Shown: positions 17,145-26,407 of the stretch, piece by piece | How the letters are laid out: every line of letters starts with the position of its first letter | How positions within the stretch are numbered: the first letter of the stretch is position 1 | Origin: Oceanobacillus kimchii X50 | GTDB lineage: Bacteria > Bacillota > Bacilli > Bacillales > Amphibacillaceae | Assembly: GCF_000340475.1 (NCBI RefSeq) | Contig: NZ_CM001792.1 | Span: 3,709,253-3,773,252 of the forward strand | Length of the DNA: 64,000 nucleotides | Direction: 5' to 3' | Program-made: the position numbers and the translations under genes | Notes under the pieces: model-generated | Database searches by the model: none | Told to the model about the DNA's origin: nothing | The model's input: the letters and a program-made list of their open reading frames with translations, nothing else

Positions 17145-17630
17145 TTAAAACGGTAAATCATCATCAGAAATATCAATTGGTTCACCATTATTTTTAAATG
17201 GATCATCTTGATCTTGGTTCTGATTAGATGCATATTGATTTTGATTTTGATATTGGTTCTGATTTCTGTTTTGCTGATAACCTCCAGATGAATCCTGTCC
17301 ACCTTGAGAACCCTTTGTTTCTAGGAATTGAACACTATCTGCTACTACTTCAGTAACATAGACGGTTTTCCCATCTTGGCCTTCAAAATTTCTCGTTTGA
17401 ATACGGCCGTCAACACCAATCATACTTCCTTTTTTCATATAATTGGCTAGATTTTCAGCTGGACGTCGCCAAATCACACAATTGATAAAGTCTGCTTCGC
17501 GATTTCCTTGCTGATTCGAGAAAGGTCTGTTTACAGCAATGTTGAAATTGGCAACTGCAACCCCGTTTGGTGTATAGCGTAAATCAGGATCCTTCGTTAA
17601 CCTGCCTACCAGTACGACACGATTTAACAT
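17145..17630 (-). CDS. ssb: Single-stranded DNA-binding protein
   Basis: SSB (161 aa) coats single-stranded DNA in replication, repair and recombination. The OB fold occupies about residues 1-105 ([39 protein letters not shown]). A Gln/Asn/Tyr-rich flexible linker follows (about 112-145), and the C-terminus ends in the acidic DISDDDLPF tip that recruits partner proteins. It starts at ATG 17630, eight bases after AAGGAG; the GTG at 17639 is too close to the ribosome site. It lies between rpsF and rpsR, the conserved Bacillales order. Confidence 0.98.
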   Translation of the reverse strand: MLNRVVLVGRLTKDPDLRYTPNGVAVANFNIAVNRPFSNQQGNREADFINCVIWRRPAENLANYMKKGSMIGVDGRIQTRNFEGQDGKTVYVTEVVADSVQFLETKGSQGGQDSSGGYQQNRNQNQYQNQNQYASNQNQDQDDPFKNNGEPIDISDDDLPF

Positions 17631-17645
17631 CAGAACCACTCCTTA

Positions 17646-17933
17646 TTATTGTTCATCTTGAATAGCCATATGACGAATAATGTCTTCGCTGAACTTCGCT
17701 AAGCGGTCAAATTCATTAATTGCTTCTTCACCACTTCTAAAGTTAAGAATTACATAGTATCCATCACGGTAATCGTTGATTTCGTATGCAAGACGACGCT
17801 TGCCTTTTTCGTCAACTTTATCAATTTCCGCGCCATTATCAGTTAGAATTGTGTTGAAACGCTCGATTAAAGCAGTTTGCGCTTCCTCTTCTATGTCTGG
17901 GCGGATGATATACATGATTTCGTATTTTCTCAT
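17646..17933 (-). CDS. rpsF: 30S ribosomal protein S6
   Basis: S6 (95 aa), first gene of the rpsF-ssb-rpsR operon. It starts [17 protein letters not shown] and has [22 protein letters not shown], typical of S6, which pairs with S18 on 16S rRNA. AGGAGGTGTAACGG stands directly upstream. A sigma-A-type promoter about 105 bases before the start leaves a leader in which an S6:S18-binding RNA motif would be expected (see separate entry). Confidence 0.98.
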   Translation of the reverse strand: MRKYEIMYIIRPDIEEEAQTALIERFNTILTDNGAEIDKVDEKGKRRLAYEINDYRDGYYVILNFRSGEEAINEFDRLAKFSEDIIRHMAIQDEQ

Positions 17934-18032
17934 CCGTTACACCTCCTTTTGGTCTTAGCGGCCCTCATTATCGGAAAGTATGCTTACTATCCTCATAAGA
18001 GCAAGGAATAATCAAATTCTAATTACCCACAA
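17934..18032 (-). ncRNA. rpsF mRNA leader, candidate S6:S18-binding element
   Basis: About 100 transcribed bases lie between the promoter at 18039-18067 and the rpsF start. Near the ribosome site there is a CCG-containing structured stretch (TTTCCGATAATGAGGGCCGC, then GACC and a closing CGG next to the ATG). Many bacteria carry an autoregulatory S6:S18 motif with a CCG bulge at this place. The match here is judged by eye only. Confidence 0.4.
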
Positions 18033-18038
18033 TGTAGT

Positions 18039-18067
18039 ATTATATCAAATGTTGTATTCCTTGACAA
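18039..18067 (-). promoter_or_regulatory. Sigma-A promoter of rpsF operon
   Basis: On the minus strand TTGTCA (18067-18062), a 17-base spacer and TATAAT (18044-18039) form a near-consensus promoter directed at rpsF. Confidence 0.85.
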
Positions 18068-18124
18068 GTGTTCGAAAAACTAATTTACGCTATTTTAAAT
18101 GGGAATTTCTTGGTTTATCAACTA

Positions 18125-19225
18125 TTATACATTGAATCGGAAATGAATAACATCTCCATCTTGTACGATGTACTCTTTTCCTTCTAGTCTTACTTTTCCT
18201 CTTTCTCGTGCTGTTGCCATATTTTCAGCATCAACAAGATCTGTATAAGATACGGTTTCTGCACGAATAAACCCTCTTTCAAAGTCCGTATGAATAATTC
18301 CTGCTGCTTGTGGGGCCTTTATGCCTTTACGGAATGTCCACGCACGTACTTCTTGTTCTCCAGCTGTAAAATACGTAGCTAGTCCAAGTAAATTATACGA
18401 TGCTTTAATAAGTTGATCTAGGCCAGATTCTGCGATTCCTAAATCCTCTAGGAACTCTTCTTTTTCCTCAGGCTCTAATTCCGAAATTTCTTCTTCAATA
18501 CGAGCGCAAACAATGATTACTTCTGCATTTTCACCTGCAGCATGCGCTTTTACTTTTTGTACATATTCATTTCCATCTGGATCAGAGACTTCATCTTCAC
18601 TCACATTTGCAACATATAATGTTGGTTTACTAGTTAGTAAATGCAAGCCTTTCACAATTTTCCATTGCTCTTCTGAAAACTCTAATGCACGAACAGGCTT
18701 ATCATTTTCTAATCCTTCTTTCACTATAGCTAATACTGCTTGTTCTGCTACAGCGTCTTTATCTTTTTGTCGAGCTAGCTTCTCTACACGCTGATATCGC
18801 TTATTAACAGTATCTAAATCTGCTAGAATTAACTCTAAATTAATAATTTCGATATCATCAATCGGATCCACCTTACCAGAAACATGCGTAATATTCTCAT
18901 CTTCAAAGCAACGAACAACCTGACAGATTGCATCTACTTGACGAATGTGAGATAAGAACTGGTTTCCAAGGCCTTCACCTTTACTAGCGCCTTTAACAAT
19001 TCCTGCTATATCTGTAAATTCAAATGCAGTAGGTACTGTTTTCTTTGGATTTACAAGTTCGGTTAATTTATTTAATCGTTCGTCAGGTACTTCCACGATT
19101 CCTACATTTGGATCAATCGTTGCAAATGGGTAATTTGCAGCTTCTGCTCCAGCTTGTGTAATCGCATTAAAAAGTGTTGATTTTCCAACATTCGGAAGAC
19201 CTACGATTCCTGCTGTTAATGCCAT
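18125..19225 (-). CDS. ychF: Redox-regulated ATPase YchF (Obg-like)
   Basis: A 366-aa translation-associated ATPase of the Obg superfamily, linked to ribosome binding and oxidative-stress response. Motifs: Walker A GLPNVGKSTLFNAI (about 8-21), switch II DIAGIVKGASKGEGLGNQFL, and the NVSEDE region where G4 is altered (typical of YchF, which prefers ATP). The C-terminal TGS domain has FTAGEQEVRAWT and FERGFIRAE. The start at ATG 19225 (MALTAGIVGLP) gives the family length. AGGAG lies 13 bases before it, a longer gap than usual. Confidence 0.97.
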   Translation of the reverse strand: MALTAGIVGLPNVGKSTLFNAITQAGAEAANYPFATIDPNVGIVEVPDERLNKLTELVNPKKTVPTAFEFTDIAGIVKGASKGEGLGNQFLSHIRQVDAICQVVRCFEDENITHVSGKVDPIDDIEIINLELILADLDTVNKRYQRVEKLARQKDKDAVAEQAVLAIVKEGLENDKPVRALEFSEEQWKIVKGLHLLTSKPTLYVANVSEDEVSDPDGNEYVQKVKAHAAGENAEVIIVCARIEEEISELEPEEKEEFLEDLGIAESGLDQLIKASYNLLGLATYFTAGEQEVRAWTFRKGIKAPQAAGIIHTDFERGFIRAETVSYTDLVDAENMATARERGKVRLEGKEYIVQDGDVIHFRFNV

Positions 19226-19315
19226 ACTTCTTTTTCCACTCCTTAAGGATTCCATTCATATGAAGGCTTTCATTAATCCAATTATAGATATTAGACATAA
19301 AAAAAACAAGCAAGT

Positions 19316-19353
19316 AAAAAACAAAAACAGGCATGAATCCACGCCCGTTTTTG
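19316..19353 (-). terminator. Terminator after the YyzM-like gene
   Basis: The stem caaaaacaggc / gcccgtttttg (19322-19332 and 19343-19353) has a U-rich tail on the minus strand, ending the mscS/DUF951 transcript. Confidence 0.65.
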
Positions 19354-19442
19354 CTTTACCCTAATACATTTTTAAAAAACATTTCTCTATATACACCTAT
19401 TATACTATTTAACTACAGTTTTAGTCAATTTTATCTAATTAT

Positions 19443-19646
19443 TTATCCCTGGTTATTTCCTTTTTCTAGTACTTTCTTCATTTTTTTAGTGAAATCCCTT
19501 CTAGGAATCATCACACTATGTTGGCATCCTAAACATTTAATTCGAATATCCATCCCCATTCGAATAATTTTCCAACGATTTTCTCCACAAGGATGTGCTT
19601 TTTTCATTTGGACAACATCATTTAGGCCGAATTCTTTCTCCATCAT
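19443..19646 (-). CDS. DUF951 domain protein (YyzM-like)
   Basis: A 67-aa protein beginning MMEKEFGLNDVVQMKKAHPCG and carrying IRIKCLGCQHSVMIPRRDF. The first Cys and the CxxC give a possible metal or nucleic-acid site, as in the DUF951 family (B. subtilis YyzM), which sits between ychF and an mscS-like gene. Strong AAGGAG six bases before the ATG. It is transcribed with the MscS gene, whose stop is about 45 bases upstream. Function unknown. Confidence 0.88.
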   Translation of the reverse strand: MMEKEFGLNDVVQMKKAHPCGENRWKIIRMGMDIRIKCLGCQHSVMIPRRDFTKKMKKVLEKGNNQG

Positions 19647-19690
19647 GCGTATCTCCTTTTTTTCTTACCATTATAGCAATTCATTACGCA

Positions 19691-20662
19691 TTATTCATCA
19701 TCACGTGCTTTAGAACGTTCTAGTTCACTTCGTACTTCACCTTTAGATACTTCTCGTCCTTGTACACCGCGAATTTGATCTCGATCGATTGTTAAACGCT
19801 CTTTTTCTTCTTTTGAATACATAATGATTCTAGATGCTGGCAACTCTATACCAGACTTAAATAATTTATCTTGAAGTTCTTTACGAATATTACGTTCAGC
19901 TGCCCACTGGAATCCAGGAGATGTATCTGCAATAATTCGAATAACATAATGCGAAACATCCAAGCTTTGAACACCAATAATTTGGGGAACTTCTAGTAGA
20001 AATTCATATTTATTTGGTAGTTCTGCAGCAACTTCTTCAATTACTTTTTCTGCTTCATAAACATCACTTTCATAAGGAATATTCACATCAACAATAGCTA
20101 ATCCATTATGAATAGAATAATTGGTTACTTGCGTCACATTCCCATTAGGAACCACATTTAATTCCCCAGTCCAGCTAAGTATTTTTGTCGTACGTAATCC
20201 AATTTCTTCTACAGTACCTTCGACTCCAGACACTGCTACATAGTCTCCTACAGAGAATTGATCTTCAAAAATAATGAAAAATCCAGAGATAATATCTCGA
20301 ACAAGGTTTTGAGCGCCAAAACCAATAGCTAAACCTGCTACCCCTGCACCAGCAAGTAATGGTCCAATTTCAAAGTTAAATACACCTAAAATCATTACAA
20401 TCGCTAAGAAATAAACGACATATGCAACGACATTTTTAATTAGTTTTTTTAATGTGTTTTCTCTTCGTTCCGTAATTCGAATAGGACCAGATTGTCGTTG
20501 AACAAAGAATTTATCTACAAATTTTCTCGTAACTTTTACAATCAATAAAGCTAGTAAAATAATTACTACAATTTGTAAAGCACCTTGAAATATTCCTACC
20601 CATAAATCTGGATTACTTAAGTAATTCCAAAGTCTTTCCCATTGTCGATTCAAAAAATCCAT
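19691..20662 (-). CDS. MscS family small-conductance mechanosensitive channel
   Basis: A 323-aa channel that releases solutes on hypo-osmotic shock, a sensible gene in an osmotolerant organism. Three membrane helices (about 18-42, 68-88, 92-120) end in the pore helix GPLLAGAGVAGLAIGFGAQNLV, the Gly/Ala-rich TM3 of MscS. The beta domain (DQFSVGDYVAVSGVEGTVEEI) follows. A charged C-terminal tail (about 285-323) is added. GAAGGAG precedes the ATG. Similar to B. subtilis YkuT/YhdY-type proteins. Confidence 0.93.
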   Translation of the reverse strand: MDFLNRQWERLWNYLSNPDLWVGIFQGALQIVVIILLALLIVKVTRKFVDKFFVQRQSGPIRITERRENTLKKLIKNVVAYVVYFLAIVMILGVFNFEIGPLLAGAGVAGLAIGFGAQNLVRDIISGFFIIFEDQFSVGDYVAVSGVEGTVEEIGLRTTKILSWTGELNVVPNGNVTQVTNYSIHNGLAIVDVNIPYESDVYEAEKVIEEVAAELPNKYEFLLEVPQIIGVQSLDVSHYVIRIIADTSPGFQWAAERNIRKELQDKLFKSGIELPASRIIMYSKEEKERLTIDRDQIRGVQGREVSKGEVRSELERSKARDDE

Positions 20663-20688
20663 TGCTACCTAACTCCTTCTCCCGTTGT

Positions 20689-21717
20689 CTATGTTCTTTT
20701 ATGTCTATTTACTATTCCCCACACAGGATAAAGTAATAGTCTTGCCAATACATAGAGATTTAATATGGCATAAATAGGATATAAAACACTAATAAGGTTT
20801 GAAAATCCAAAAGTAGTAAGTGGTATCATAATAATTAATGTTACCAAAACAATCAAGTACATTGGCTTTTGGATATAGTACTGTACCCTTGTAGCAATTC
20901 CTAAAACACCCGATGCAGCTGTTGTAAATATAGCAAACCATAACAGAATGGACATAATGATTACCATACTTAATGGATAATGTTTTAGAATGGCAAACAA
21001 AGGGATTTCATATAATATAATTTCATCTGCTATTTGAATTAAGCTATTGTTATAGATATAAGATACCGCCCCTAAAGCCAGTCCACTTCCAATGCAAGAT
21101 ATTATGATTTCTTTTTGACTCGTTACTTTATTACCAATAGCTCCCAATACAGCAATGAGCGGTAAGATATTCAAAGCTGTAAATGGAAAGGCAGCCATCC
21201 AGTTCCTCTGTTCCTCCCAATGGGAAAGTAAGTGGAGATCTTGGTCAACTGTAAATTTCAATAATACTAAAAGCAACCCTCCTATTAATATCGGTAAAAT
21301 AAATTGATTGATCGTTAATAATCCATTAATTCCTTTTCTAAATAACAAAACAAGAATGACTACAATTAACACTATACCCCAACTATAATGTAGATTAAAC
21401 GCTTGACCTGTAGCACCGCTCCCAGCGATCATAATCATCGTAGTTGTAAATAAGTACAGCATGATTAATAAATCGAATGCTTTTGTTAATTTCTCTCCTA
21501 CTATCTCTTTTAAAACCGGTAAATAGTTTGTTGATTGCAAACGATAACTAATTTGCATAATAACAATACAACAAATCGAAAAAAATATAGCAAACAGTAC
21601 AATAGCTAGTCCACTTTCATGGCCAAAAAATTGCCAAAGCTCTCTCCCTGAAGCATAACCTGCTCCTATCGTTGTTCCTAAAATGAGTGTTATCCACTTT
21701 AGGCATGATCTCCACAT
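20689..21717 (-). CDS. YkvI family membrane protein
   Basis: A 342-aa protein with about ten membrane helices. The start WITLILGTTIGAGYASGRELWQFF is characteristic of the YkvI-like branch of the APC transporter superfamily; the unwound GAGYASG in helix 1 is a likely substrate site. No substrate is established. GGAGG precedes the ATG by eight bases. It is separated from the mscS gene by 26 bases and may be in the same transcript. It is divergent from yyaC. Confidence 0.85.
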   Translation of the reverse strand: MWRSCLKWITLILGTTIGAGYASGRELWQFFGHESGLAIVLFAIFFSICCIVIMQISYRLQSTNYLPVLKEIVGEKLTKAFDLLIMLYLFTTTMIMIAGSGATGQAFNLHYSWGIVLIVVILVLLFRKGINGLLTINQFILPILIGGLLLVLLKFTVDQDLHLLSHWEEQRNWMAAFPFTALNILPLIAVLGAIGNKVTSQKEIIISCIGSGLALGAVSYIYNNSLIQIADEIILYEIPLFAILKHYPLSMVIIMSILLWFAIFTTAASGVLGIATRVQYYIQKPMYLIVLVTLIIMIPLTTFGFSNLISVLYPIYAILNLYVLARLLLYPVWGIVNRHKRT

Positions 21718-21802
21718 ATAGTTTCCTCCAATTCATAATTTACACGTATAGTTCGAACAAAAAAGCCGTATACTATACCAATATGATTTTGGAGGATAAG
21801 CT

Positions 21803-22426
21803 ATGAATCTAAAACAACGATTTGGCCAAGAATCTTCATTATTAAGGTTACATTATAAAGAAAATAATTTACCTTCATTGATGTGCCAACATATTATGAA
21901 TTGGTTTCCATATCAGCCTCGTGAGTATGTAGCTGTTTGTATCGGAACAGATCGTTCTACCGGAGATGCATTAGGTCCATTAACTGGTATGTATTTTGAA
22001 ACATATAAACCAAGGCATATACGAGTTTATGGTACGATTCATGAGCCTGTACACGCAGTAAATTTAGAAGAGTCATTGGAACGAATTTATAAGCTACACA
22101 ATAACCCGTTTATTATCGCCATAGATGCTTGTCTCGGCCGTAGTACATCAATTGGACACATTATCACTGAAAAGAAGTCCTTACAGCCAGGAACAGCCTT
22201 AAATAAAACATTACCAGCTGTTGGGGATATAAGTATTACGGGAGTAGTAAATGTCAGTGGATTTATGGAACATTCTATTTTACAAAACACAAGATTATCT
22301 GTGGTGATGGACATGGCAAAACAAGTATCTGGCATCTTAGAAGATATTGATGATCAATTAACTTACGTTCGGATTCCTACTGTCATTCAAGCACGTAAAG
22401 AAAAATCAAACCCAGAAATAATATAG
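21803..22426 (+). CDS. yyaC: Spore protease YyaC (DUF1256, Gpr-related)
   Basis: A 207-aa protein of the spore protease YyaC/DUF1256 family, related in fold to the germination protease. Motifs visible are VCIGTDRSTGDALGPLTG (about 50-67), IHEPVHAVNLEE and FIIAIDACLGRSTSIG. It points to a sporulating host. GGAGG lies seven bases before the ATG. It is the only rightward gene between about 6.1 kb and dnaA and converges on the DUF554 gene. Confidence 0.92.
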   Translation: MNLKQRFGQESSLLRLHYKENNLPSLMCQHIMNWFPYQPREYVAVCIGTDRSTGDALGPLTGMYFETYKPRHIRVYGTIHEPVHAVNLEESLERIYKLHNNPFIIAIDACLGRSTSIGHIITEKKSLQPGTALNKTLPAVGDISITGVVNVSGFMEHSILQNTRLSVVMDMAKQVSGILEDIDDQLTYVRIPTVIQARKEKSNPEII

Positions 22427-22431
22427 AAAGT

Positions 22432-22485
22432 AAAACTAGCATGCAATGGAGGGCTCGTTCATGCTCGTTCATCCCCACTGCATGC
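22432..22485 (-). terminator. Terminator after the DUF554 gene
   Basis: An 11-bp stem with one G-U pair (gcatgcaatgg / ccactgcatgc) is followed on the minus strand by UAGUUUUA. Its loop holds a tandem copy of gctcgttcat. Confidence 0.6.
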
Positions 22486-22596
22486 CAGTGCAACAGAATC
22501 GAATTTTTATGAGTAGGATAAATTAGAGCTTTCAGCAGCATAAATTTACTTAATACGCTATTAAAAATAAATACAATTCTCTCGAGCTCTTTCTAT

Positions 22597-23301
22597 CTAA
22601 AGAAATTGCACAATACTATAAATAATAATAACTGTCCCAATTGAAGGGAGGAGGTTTCCAATTCTAATCTTTGTTATATTTAATAGATTTAATCCAATTG
22701 CTACGATTAATAATCCCCCTACTGCTGTCAGTTCAATAATTAATCCATCTAGGAACACAGGTGATACCCAATTTTCAATTTGTGTTGCAAATAAAGCGAT
22801 TAAACCTTGGTATACGACAACTGGGATAACCGATAAAATGACTCCAAAACCTAAAGTAGTCGTTAACACAAGCGATGTGAATCCATCAATGACACCCTTC
22901 GTCATCAATACTTCATGATCACCACGAATTCCACTATCTAATGCACCGATAATCGCCATTGCTCCAATACAGAATATTAAAGAAGCCGTAACAAAACCTT
23001 GAGCTATACTCGTTTCTTCACTCTTTGTTGATACTCTATTGCCCACCCATTCACCCAGTTGATTCAAGCGCTCTTCTAACCCTATAGCTTCACCTATTAA
23101 AGCTCCAGTAAGCAAACTTAGTAATACGATTATAATCTGATCTGTTTCAAATGCCATCTGTAAACCTATAAGGAAAACTACTAAGCCTATTCCATTCATC
23201 ACAGTTTCTTTATACTTTTCGGGGATTTTCGTAAAAAATAAGCCAAGAATACTTCCAATTACAATTAATATTCCATTTACTACTGTACCAAGTAAGACCA
23301 T
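22597..23301 (-). CDS. DUF554 family membrane protein (YdfK/YqgA-like)
   Basis: A 234-aa protein with about seven membrane helices. The N-terminus VLLGTVVNGILIVIGSILGLFF, the GALIGEAIGLEERLNQLG motif and FCIGAMAIIGALDSGIRGD are standard for DUF554. The function is unknown; transport is suspected from the fold. AGGAGA precedes the ATG. B. subtilis has homologues elsewhere (YdfK), so its place beside parB is a feature of this lineage. Confidence 0.9.
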   Translation of the reverse strand: MVLLGTVVNGILIVIGSILGLFFTKIPEKYKETVMNGIGLVVFLIGLQMAFETDQIIIVLLSLLTGALIGEAIGLEERLNQLGEWVGNRVSTKSEETSIAQGFVTASLIFCIGAMAIIGALDSGIRGDHEVLMTKGVIDGFTSLVLTTTLGFGVILSVIPVVVYQGLIALFATQIENWVSPVFLDGLIIELTAVGGLLIVAIGLNLLNITKIRIGNLLPSIGTVIIIYSIVQFL

Positions 23302-23338
23302 ATATTCTTCTCCTATTTATCATTGATGTTTATAACAT

Positions 23339-23354
23339 TGTTCCACGTGAAACA
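23339..23354. other. parS site 1
   Basis: TGTTCCACGTGAAACA, one base from the perfect parS palindrome TGTTTCACGTGAAACA, the centromere-like site bound by ParB (Spo0J). It is followed by ttgtctaattatgtaac, also found after parS 2. Confidence 0.93.
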
Positions 23355-23525
23355 ATTGTCTAATTATGTAACATAAAATATTTATAACTTGGTTACTAAA
23401 GATATTATAATAATTTAACGATTATCCGTATGCAAAGCTAAAAGTCATTCGAAAATAACTCTGAGTGTCTCCTACCTGTTCTATGACATAGATATTTCGA
23501 TGTCATCATTGACTCTTTCTCCTAA

Positions 23526-23541
23526 TGTTCCACGTGAAACA
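23526..23541. other. parS site 2
   Basis: A second identical TGTTCCACGTGAAACA, 187 bases from site 1, in the 432-base gap before parB. It has the same following sequence as site 1, so this is a duplicated module. Confidence 0.93.
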
Positions 23542-23733
23542 TTTTGTCTAATTATGTAACAATTATTGATAGCTTATAAGTATTTGTAATGCATGTAGAA
23601 AAATAGACGATTCCAGTAGGGACAGCTCCTTCTAAAAAGTAAACTTGGATAAGTGTACTTTCTTTTCCAAGTTAGCTGAGGAAGTCCCCGCGGAAAGCGC
23701 CTATTAAATCAAATTACGATATTACAATTACTT

Positions 23734-24558
23734 TTATTTATCAAGGTACTCAATAATACGATTTAAATCATCGTCATTGTAGAATTCTATTTCTATTTTC
23801 CCTTTTCGTTTCCCTTTATGGATATGTACAGCAGTTCCTAATACATCTCTTAATGCAGATTCACGCTCTTGAATGAATATATCTCTTTTTGGCTTTTCTT
23901 TTGGTTTTGCTGGTTTTTCATTCATCTCTACGATTGCTTTTTCAACTTGTCGTACATTCCATTTTTCTTTACGAATTCGTTGTACTAGTGGAAGTAAATA
24001 TTCCTTCTTTTTTAATCCTAATAAAGCTCGTCCATGACCCATCGATAGTTCTCCATTATTAATATAGGCAACTACTTGGTCTGGTAGAGATAATAAGCGC
24101 ACCATATTTGCTATATGAGAGCGACTTTTGCCTAATCGTTTGGATAATTCATCCTGGGTTAACTTTAATTCTTCAATAAGATTAGCATATGCTTGTGCTT
24201 CTTCGATTGGAGTAAGGTCTTCACGCTGTAAATTCTCTAACAACGCAATTTCCATCATTTTATCATCATCTAACTGTTTCACGACCGCTGGTATTGTTTT
24301 TAACCCAGCTTCTTTTGCAGCACGGAAGCGTCTTTCGCCAACAACAATTTCATAACCTTTTATACTTTTTCGTACTGTAATTGGTTGTATAATTCCATAT
24401 TCTTTTATAGAATTTTTTAATTCCTCAATTGAATCCGTATGAAATGTTTTTCTTGGTTGATATGGATTTGGTCGACAGGACTGAATATCAATATCTTGTA
24501 CTTCATCGCCGCTATGCTGTATTAATGCGTCTAATCCTTTACCTAACCCTCTCGCCAT
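23734..24558 (-). CDS. parB: Chromosome-partitioning protein ParB (Spo0J)
   Basis: A 274-aa CTPase clamp that loads at parS, spreads, recruits SMC and regulates ParA. The start MARGLGKGLDALI is the ParB hallmark. The CTP-binding motifs are visible as GERRFRAAKEAG (about 77-88) and ENLQREDLTPIEEA (about 108-121). The helix-turn-helix LTQDELSKRLGKSRSHIANMV (about 133-153) reads parS. The C-terminal dimerisation domain ends in IEFYNDDDLNRIIEYL. Its ATG lies inside the last codons of parA (20-base overlap), so translation is coupled. Confidence 0.98.
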   Translation of the reverse strand: MARGLGKGLDALIQHSGDEVQDIDIQSCRPNPYQPRKTFHTDSIEELKNSIKEYGIIQPITVRKSIKGYEIVVGERRFRAAKEAGLKTIPAVVKQLDDDKMMEIALLENLQREDLTPIEEAQAYANLIEELKLTQDELSKRLGKSRSHIANMVRLLSLPDQVVAYINNGELSMGHGRALLGLKKKEYLLPLVQRIRKEKWNVRQVEKAIVEMNEKPAKPKEKPKRDIFIQERESALRDVLGTAVHIHKGKRKGKIEIEFYNDDDLNRIIEYLDK

Positions 24559-25312
24559 TAGCCATCACTTCCTTCGCTAGATCAAGATAAACCTCTGCTC
24601 CTCTAGATTTAGGATCATAAGAGATTATTGGTAATCCATGACTCGGTGCTTCTCCTAAACGGACATTTCTAGGAATAATTGTTTGATAGACTTTATCCTG
24701 AAAGTATTTTTTCACTTCTTCAATTACTTGAATACCAAGGTTTGTACGTGCATCAAGCATCGTTAATAAGACACCCTCGATCATTAATTGTTGATTAAGA
24801 TGCTTTTGTACAAGTCTTATTGTATTTAATAACTGGCTTAGACCTTCTAATGCATAATACTCACACTGTACAGGAATTATCACTGTATCCGAAGCAGTTA
24901 ACGCATTAATCGTTAACAGTCCTAAAGAAGGAGGGCAATCAATAATAACAAAATCATATTGATCCTTCACTGCTTCTAAAGCTGTTTTCAAGCGAATCTC
25001 CCTAGAGATTATTGGTACTAACTCTATTTCAGCCCCTGCAAGCTGAATTGTCGCAGGAATAATATCTAATTGCTCCATCTCTGAATGAACAATTACTTCT
25101 TCCGCTGTAGCATCTTCTACGAGAATATTATAAATACATTGACTAACATCTGCTTTGTTTACACCGACACCACTTGTCGCATTCCCTTGTGGGTCTGTAT
25201 CAACTAGTAATACTTTATTTCCTAAAGATGCCAGACAAGCACTTAAATTCACAGATGAAGTTGTTTTCCCTACGCCACCTTTTTGATTTGCGATGGAAAT
25301 TATTTTACCCAT
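24539..25312 (-). CDS. parA: Chromosome-partitioning ATPase ParA (Soj)
   Basis: A 257-aa ATPase that controls DnaA initiation activity and works with ParB. Walker A with the deviant lysine is KGGVGKTTSSVNL (about 11-23); Walker A' DTDPQGNATSG and Walker B FVIIDCPPSLGL are intact. ATG follows GTAGGTG. It overlaps parB by 20 bases. In B. subtilis the pair (soj-spo0J) also affects sporulation. Confidence 0.97.
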   Translation of the reverse strand: MGKIISIANQKGGVGKTTSSVNLSACLASLGNKVLLVDTDPQGNATSGVGVNKADVSQCIYNILVEDATAEEVIVHSEMEQLDIIPATIQLAGAEIELVPIISREIRLKTALEAVKDQYDFVIIDCPPSLGLLTINALTASDTVIIPVQCEYYALEGLSQLLNTIRLVQKHLNQQLMIEGVLLTMLDARTNLGIQVIEEVKKYFQDKVYQTIIPRNVRLGEAPSHGLPIISYDPKSRGAEVYLDLAKEVMANGERVR

Positions 25313-25410
25313 GTTGACACCTACCTAACTATATAAACTATATTACCACTAATTAAAGAACTGCGACTATTAAATCTACGAATTTAGCGAAATTGTAATA
25401 TCAATAGCAA

Positions 25411-25441
25411 AGAAATACCCATCTTATTAACGTAGATGGGT
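25411..25441 (-). terminator. Stem-loop after noc
   Basis: An 8-bp stem (acccatct / agatgggt) with a 9-base loop and an AUUUCUUU tail on the minus strand lies between noc and parA. Confidence 0.55.
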
Positions 25442-25471
25442 TGCATAGTGCTGCTATAAAAATAATAAATT

Positions 25472-26344
25472 CTATTGATTTTTTTTCGGTATTTTTATCG
25501 TTATTTGATAGTAATCATCTAACTCTTTTTCATCTGATTCTACTTCTACACCTGTATCAGAAACCATATTAAGTGATTGACGAATCGTATTCATCGCGAT
25601 TCGTATGTCTTTGTTTACACCTTTAAACTTCGGTTTTGGTTTTTTCTTGTCATTTGGTTCGTTCATTTGTACGATTCGATCTTCTGTTTGTTTTACATTT
25701 AAACCTTTTTCTAATATTTCATGTAAAACAGCTATTTGTTGATCTTCTTGTTTTAGCTTAATTAGTGCTCGGGCATGTCTTTCTGATATTGCTTTATCTA
25801 ATAAGGCTGTTTGTACTTCTTCAGGAAGTTTTAATAACCTTAGTTTATTGGCAACCGTCGATTGATTCTTCCCTAGTCTTTGTGCAAGTGCTTCTTGTGT
25901 TAATGAATGTAATTCTAATAATTTAGCATAAGCAACTGCCTCTTCAATTACAGTTAGTTCTTCTCGTTGTAGATTCTCTATGAGTGCTACAGAAGCAGTT
26001 TCCGTATCTGTCATATCTCGAATAATCGCAGATACGTGCTCCCAACCTAAATGTTGAACTGCACGCCATCTTCTCTCTCCTGCAATTAATTCATATGAAT
26101 CTTCTTCCTCTAACTTTCGAACAACAATAGGTTGAATCATCCCGTGTGTATGGATGGTTTGTGCAAGTTCTTTAATTTTTTCTTCCTGAAAGATTGTACG
26201 TGGTTGATAACGATTTGGATGAATGTTATCTACATTTATTTGAATGACCTCATCAGCAGAATATTCTACCTGATTTTCTACTTCATCCGTATCGATATTC
26301 TCCTTTTCACTCTTTCCAAATATACGATTAAAAGGATGCACCAA
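25472..26344 (-). CDS. noc: Nucleoid occlusion protein Noc
   Basis: A 290-aa ParB paralogue that binds NBS sites and the membrane and blocks division over the nucleoid. It keeps the ParB core ([26 protein letters not shown]) and a helix-turn-helix ([21 protein letters not shown]). Its N-terminus differs from Par[15 protein letters not shown] is a basic-aromatic amphipathic stretch like the membrane-targeting segment of Noc. The start is TTG 26344, seven bases after AAGGTGG, or the next codon GTG. It lies between rsmG and parA, as in B. subtilis. Confidence 0.95.
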   Translation of the reverse strand: MVHPFNRIFGKSEKENIDTDEVENQVEYSADEVIQINVDNIHPNRYQPRTIFQEEKIKELAQTIHTHGMIQPIVVRKLEEEDSYELIAGERRWRAVQHLGWEHVSAIIRDMTDTETASVALIENLQREELTVIEEAVAYAKLLELHSLTQEALAQRLGKNQSTVANKLRLLKLPEEVQTALLDKAISERHARALIKLKQEDQQIAVLHEILEKGLNVKQTEDRIVQMNEPNDKKKPKPKFKGVNKDIRIAMNTIRQSLNMVSDTGVEVESDEKELDDYYQITIKIPKKNQ

Positions 26345-26407
26345 TTCTTGACACCACCTTCAAAATTTAACAAACTATAAATCTTCAATATAATATCTAT
26401 GTAAAAA

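Larger units (their letters stand above)
23339..23559. repeat. Duplicated parS module (two copies of about 33 bases)
   Basis: Bases 23339-23371 and 23526-23558 both read parS, then nttgtctaattatgtaac. Two bases differ. The rest of the 23302-23733 gap holds no gene. At about 23615-23703 it has a G+C-richer patch (ggacagctcc..., ccgcggaaagcgc) resembling dispersed intergenic repeats of Bacillaceae. Confidence 0.8.

Noticed and set aside
17120..17302. Frame with Ile/Lys/Asn repeats inside ssb
   Set aside because: It is the out-of-frame reading of the Gln/Asn-rich linker of SSB.
23734..26344. Tandem duplication of parB
   Set aside because: The two ParB-like proteins differ at the N-terminus in the way Noc and Spo0J do, and their order matches B. 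subtilis. They are ancient paralogues.
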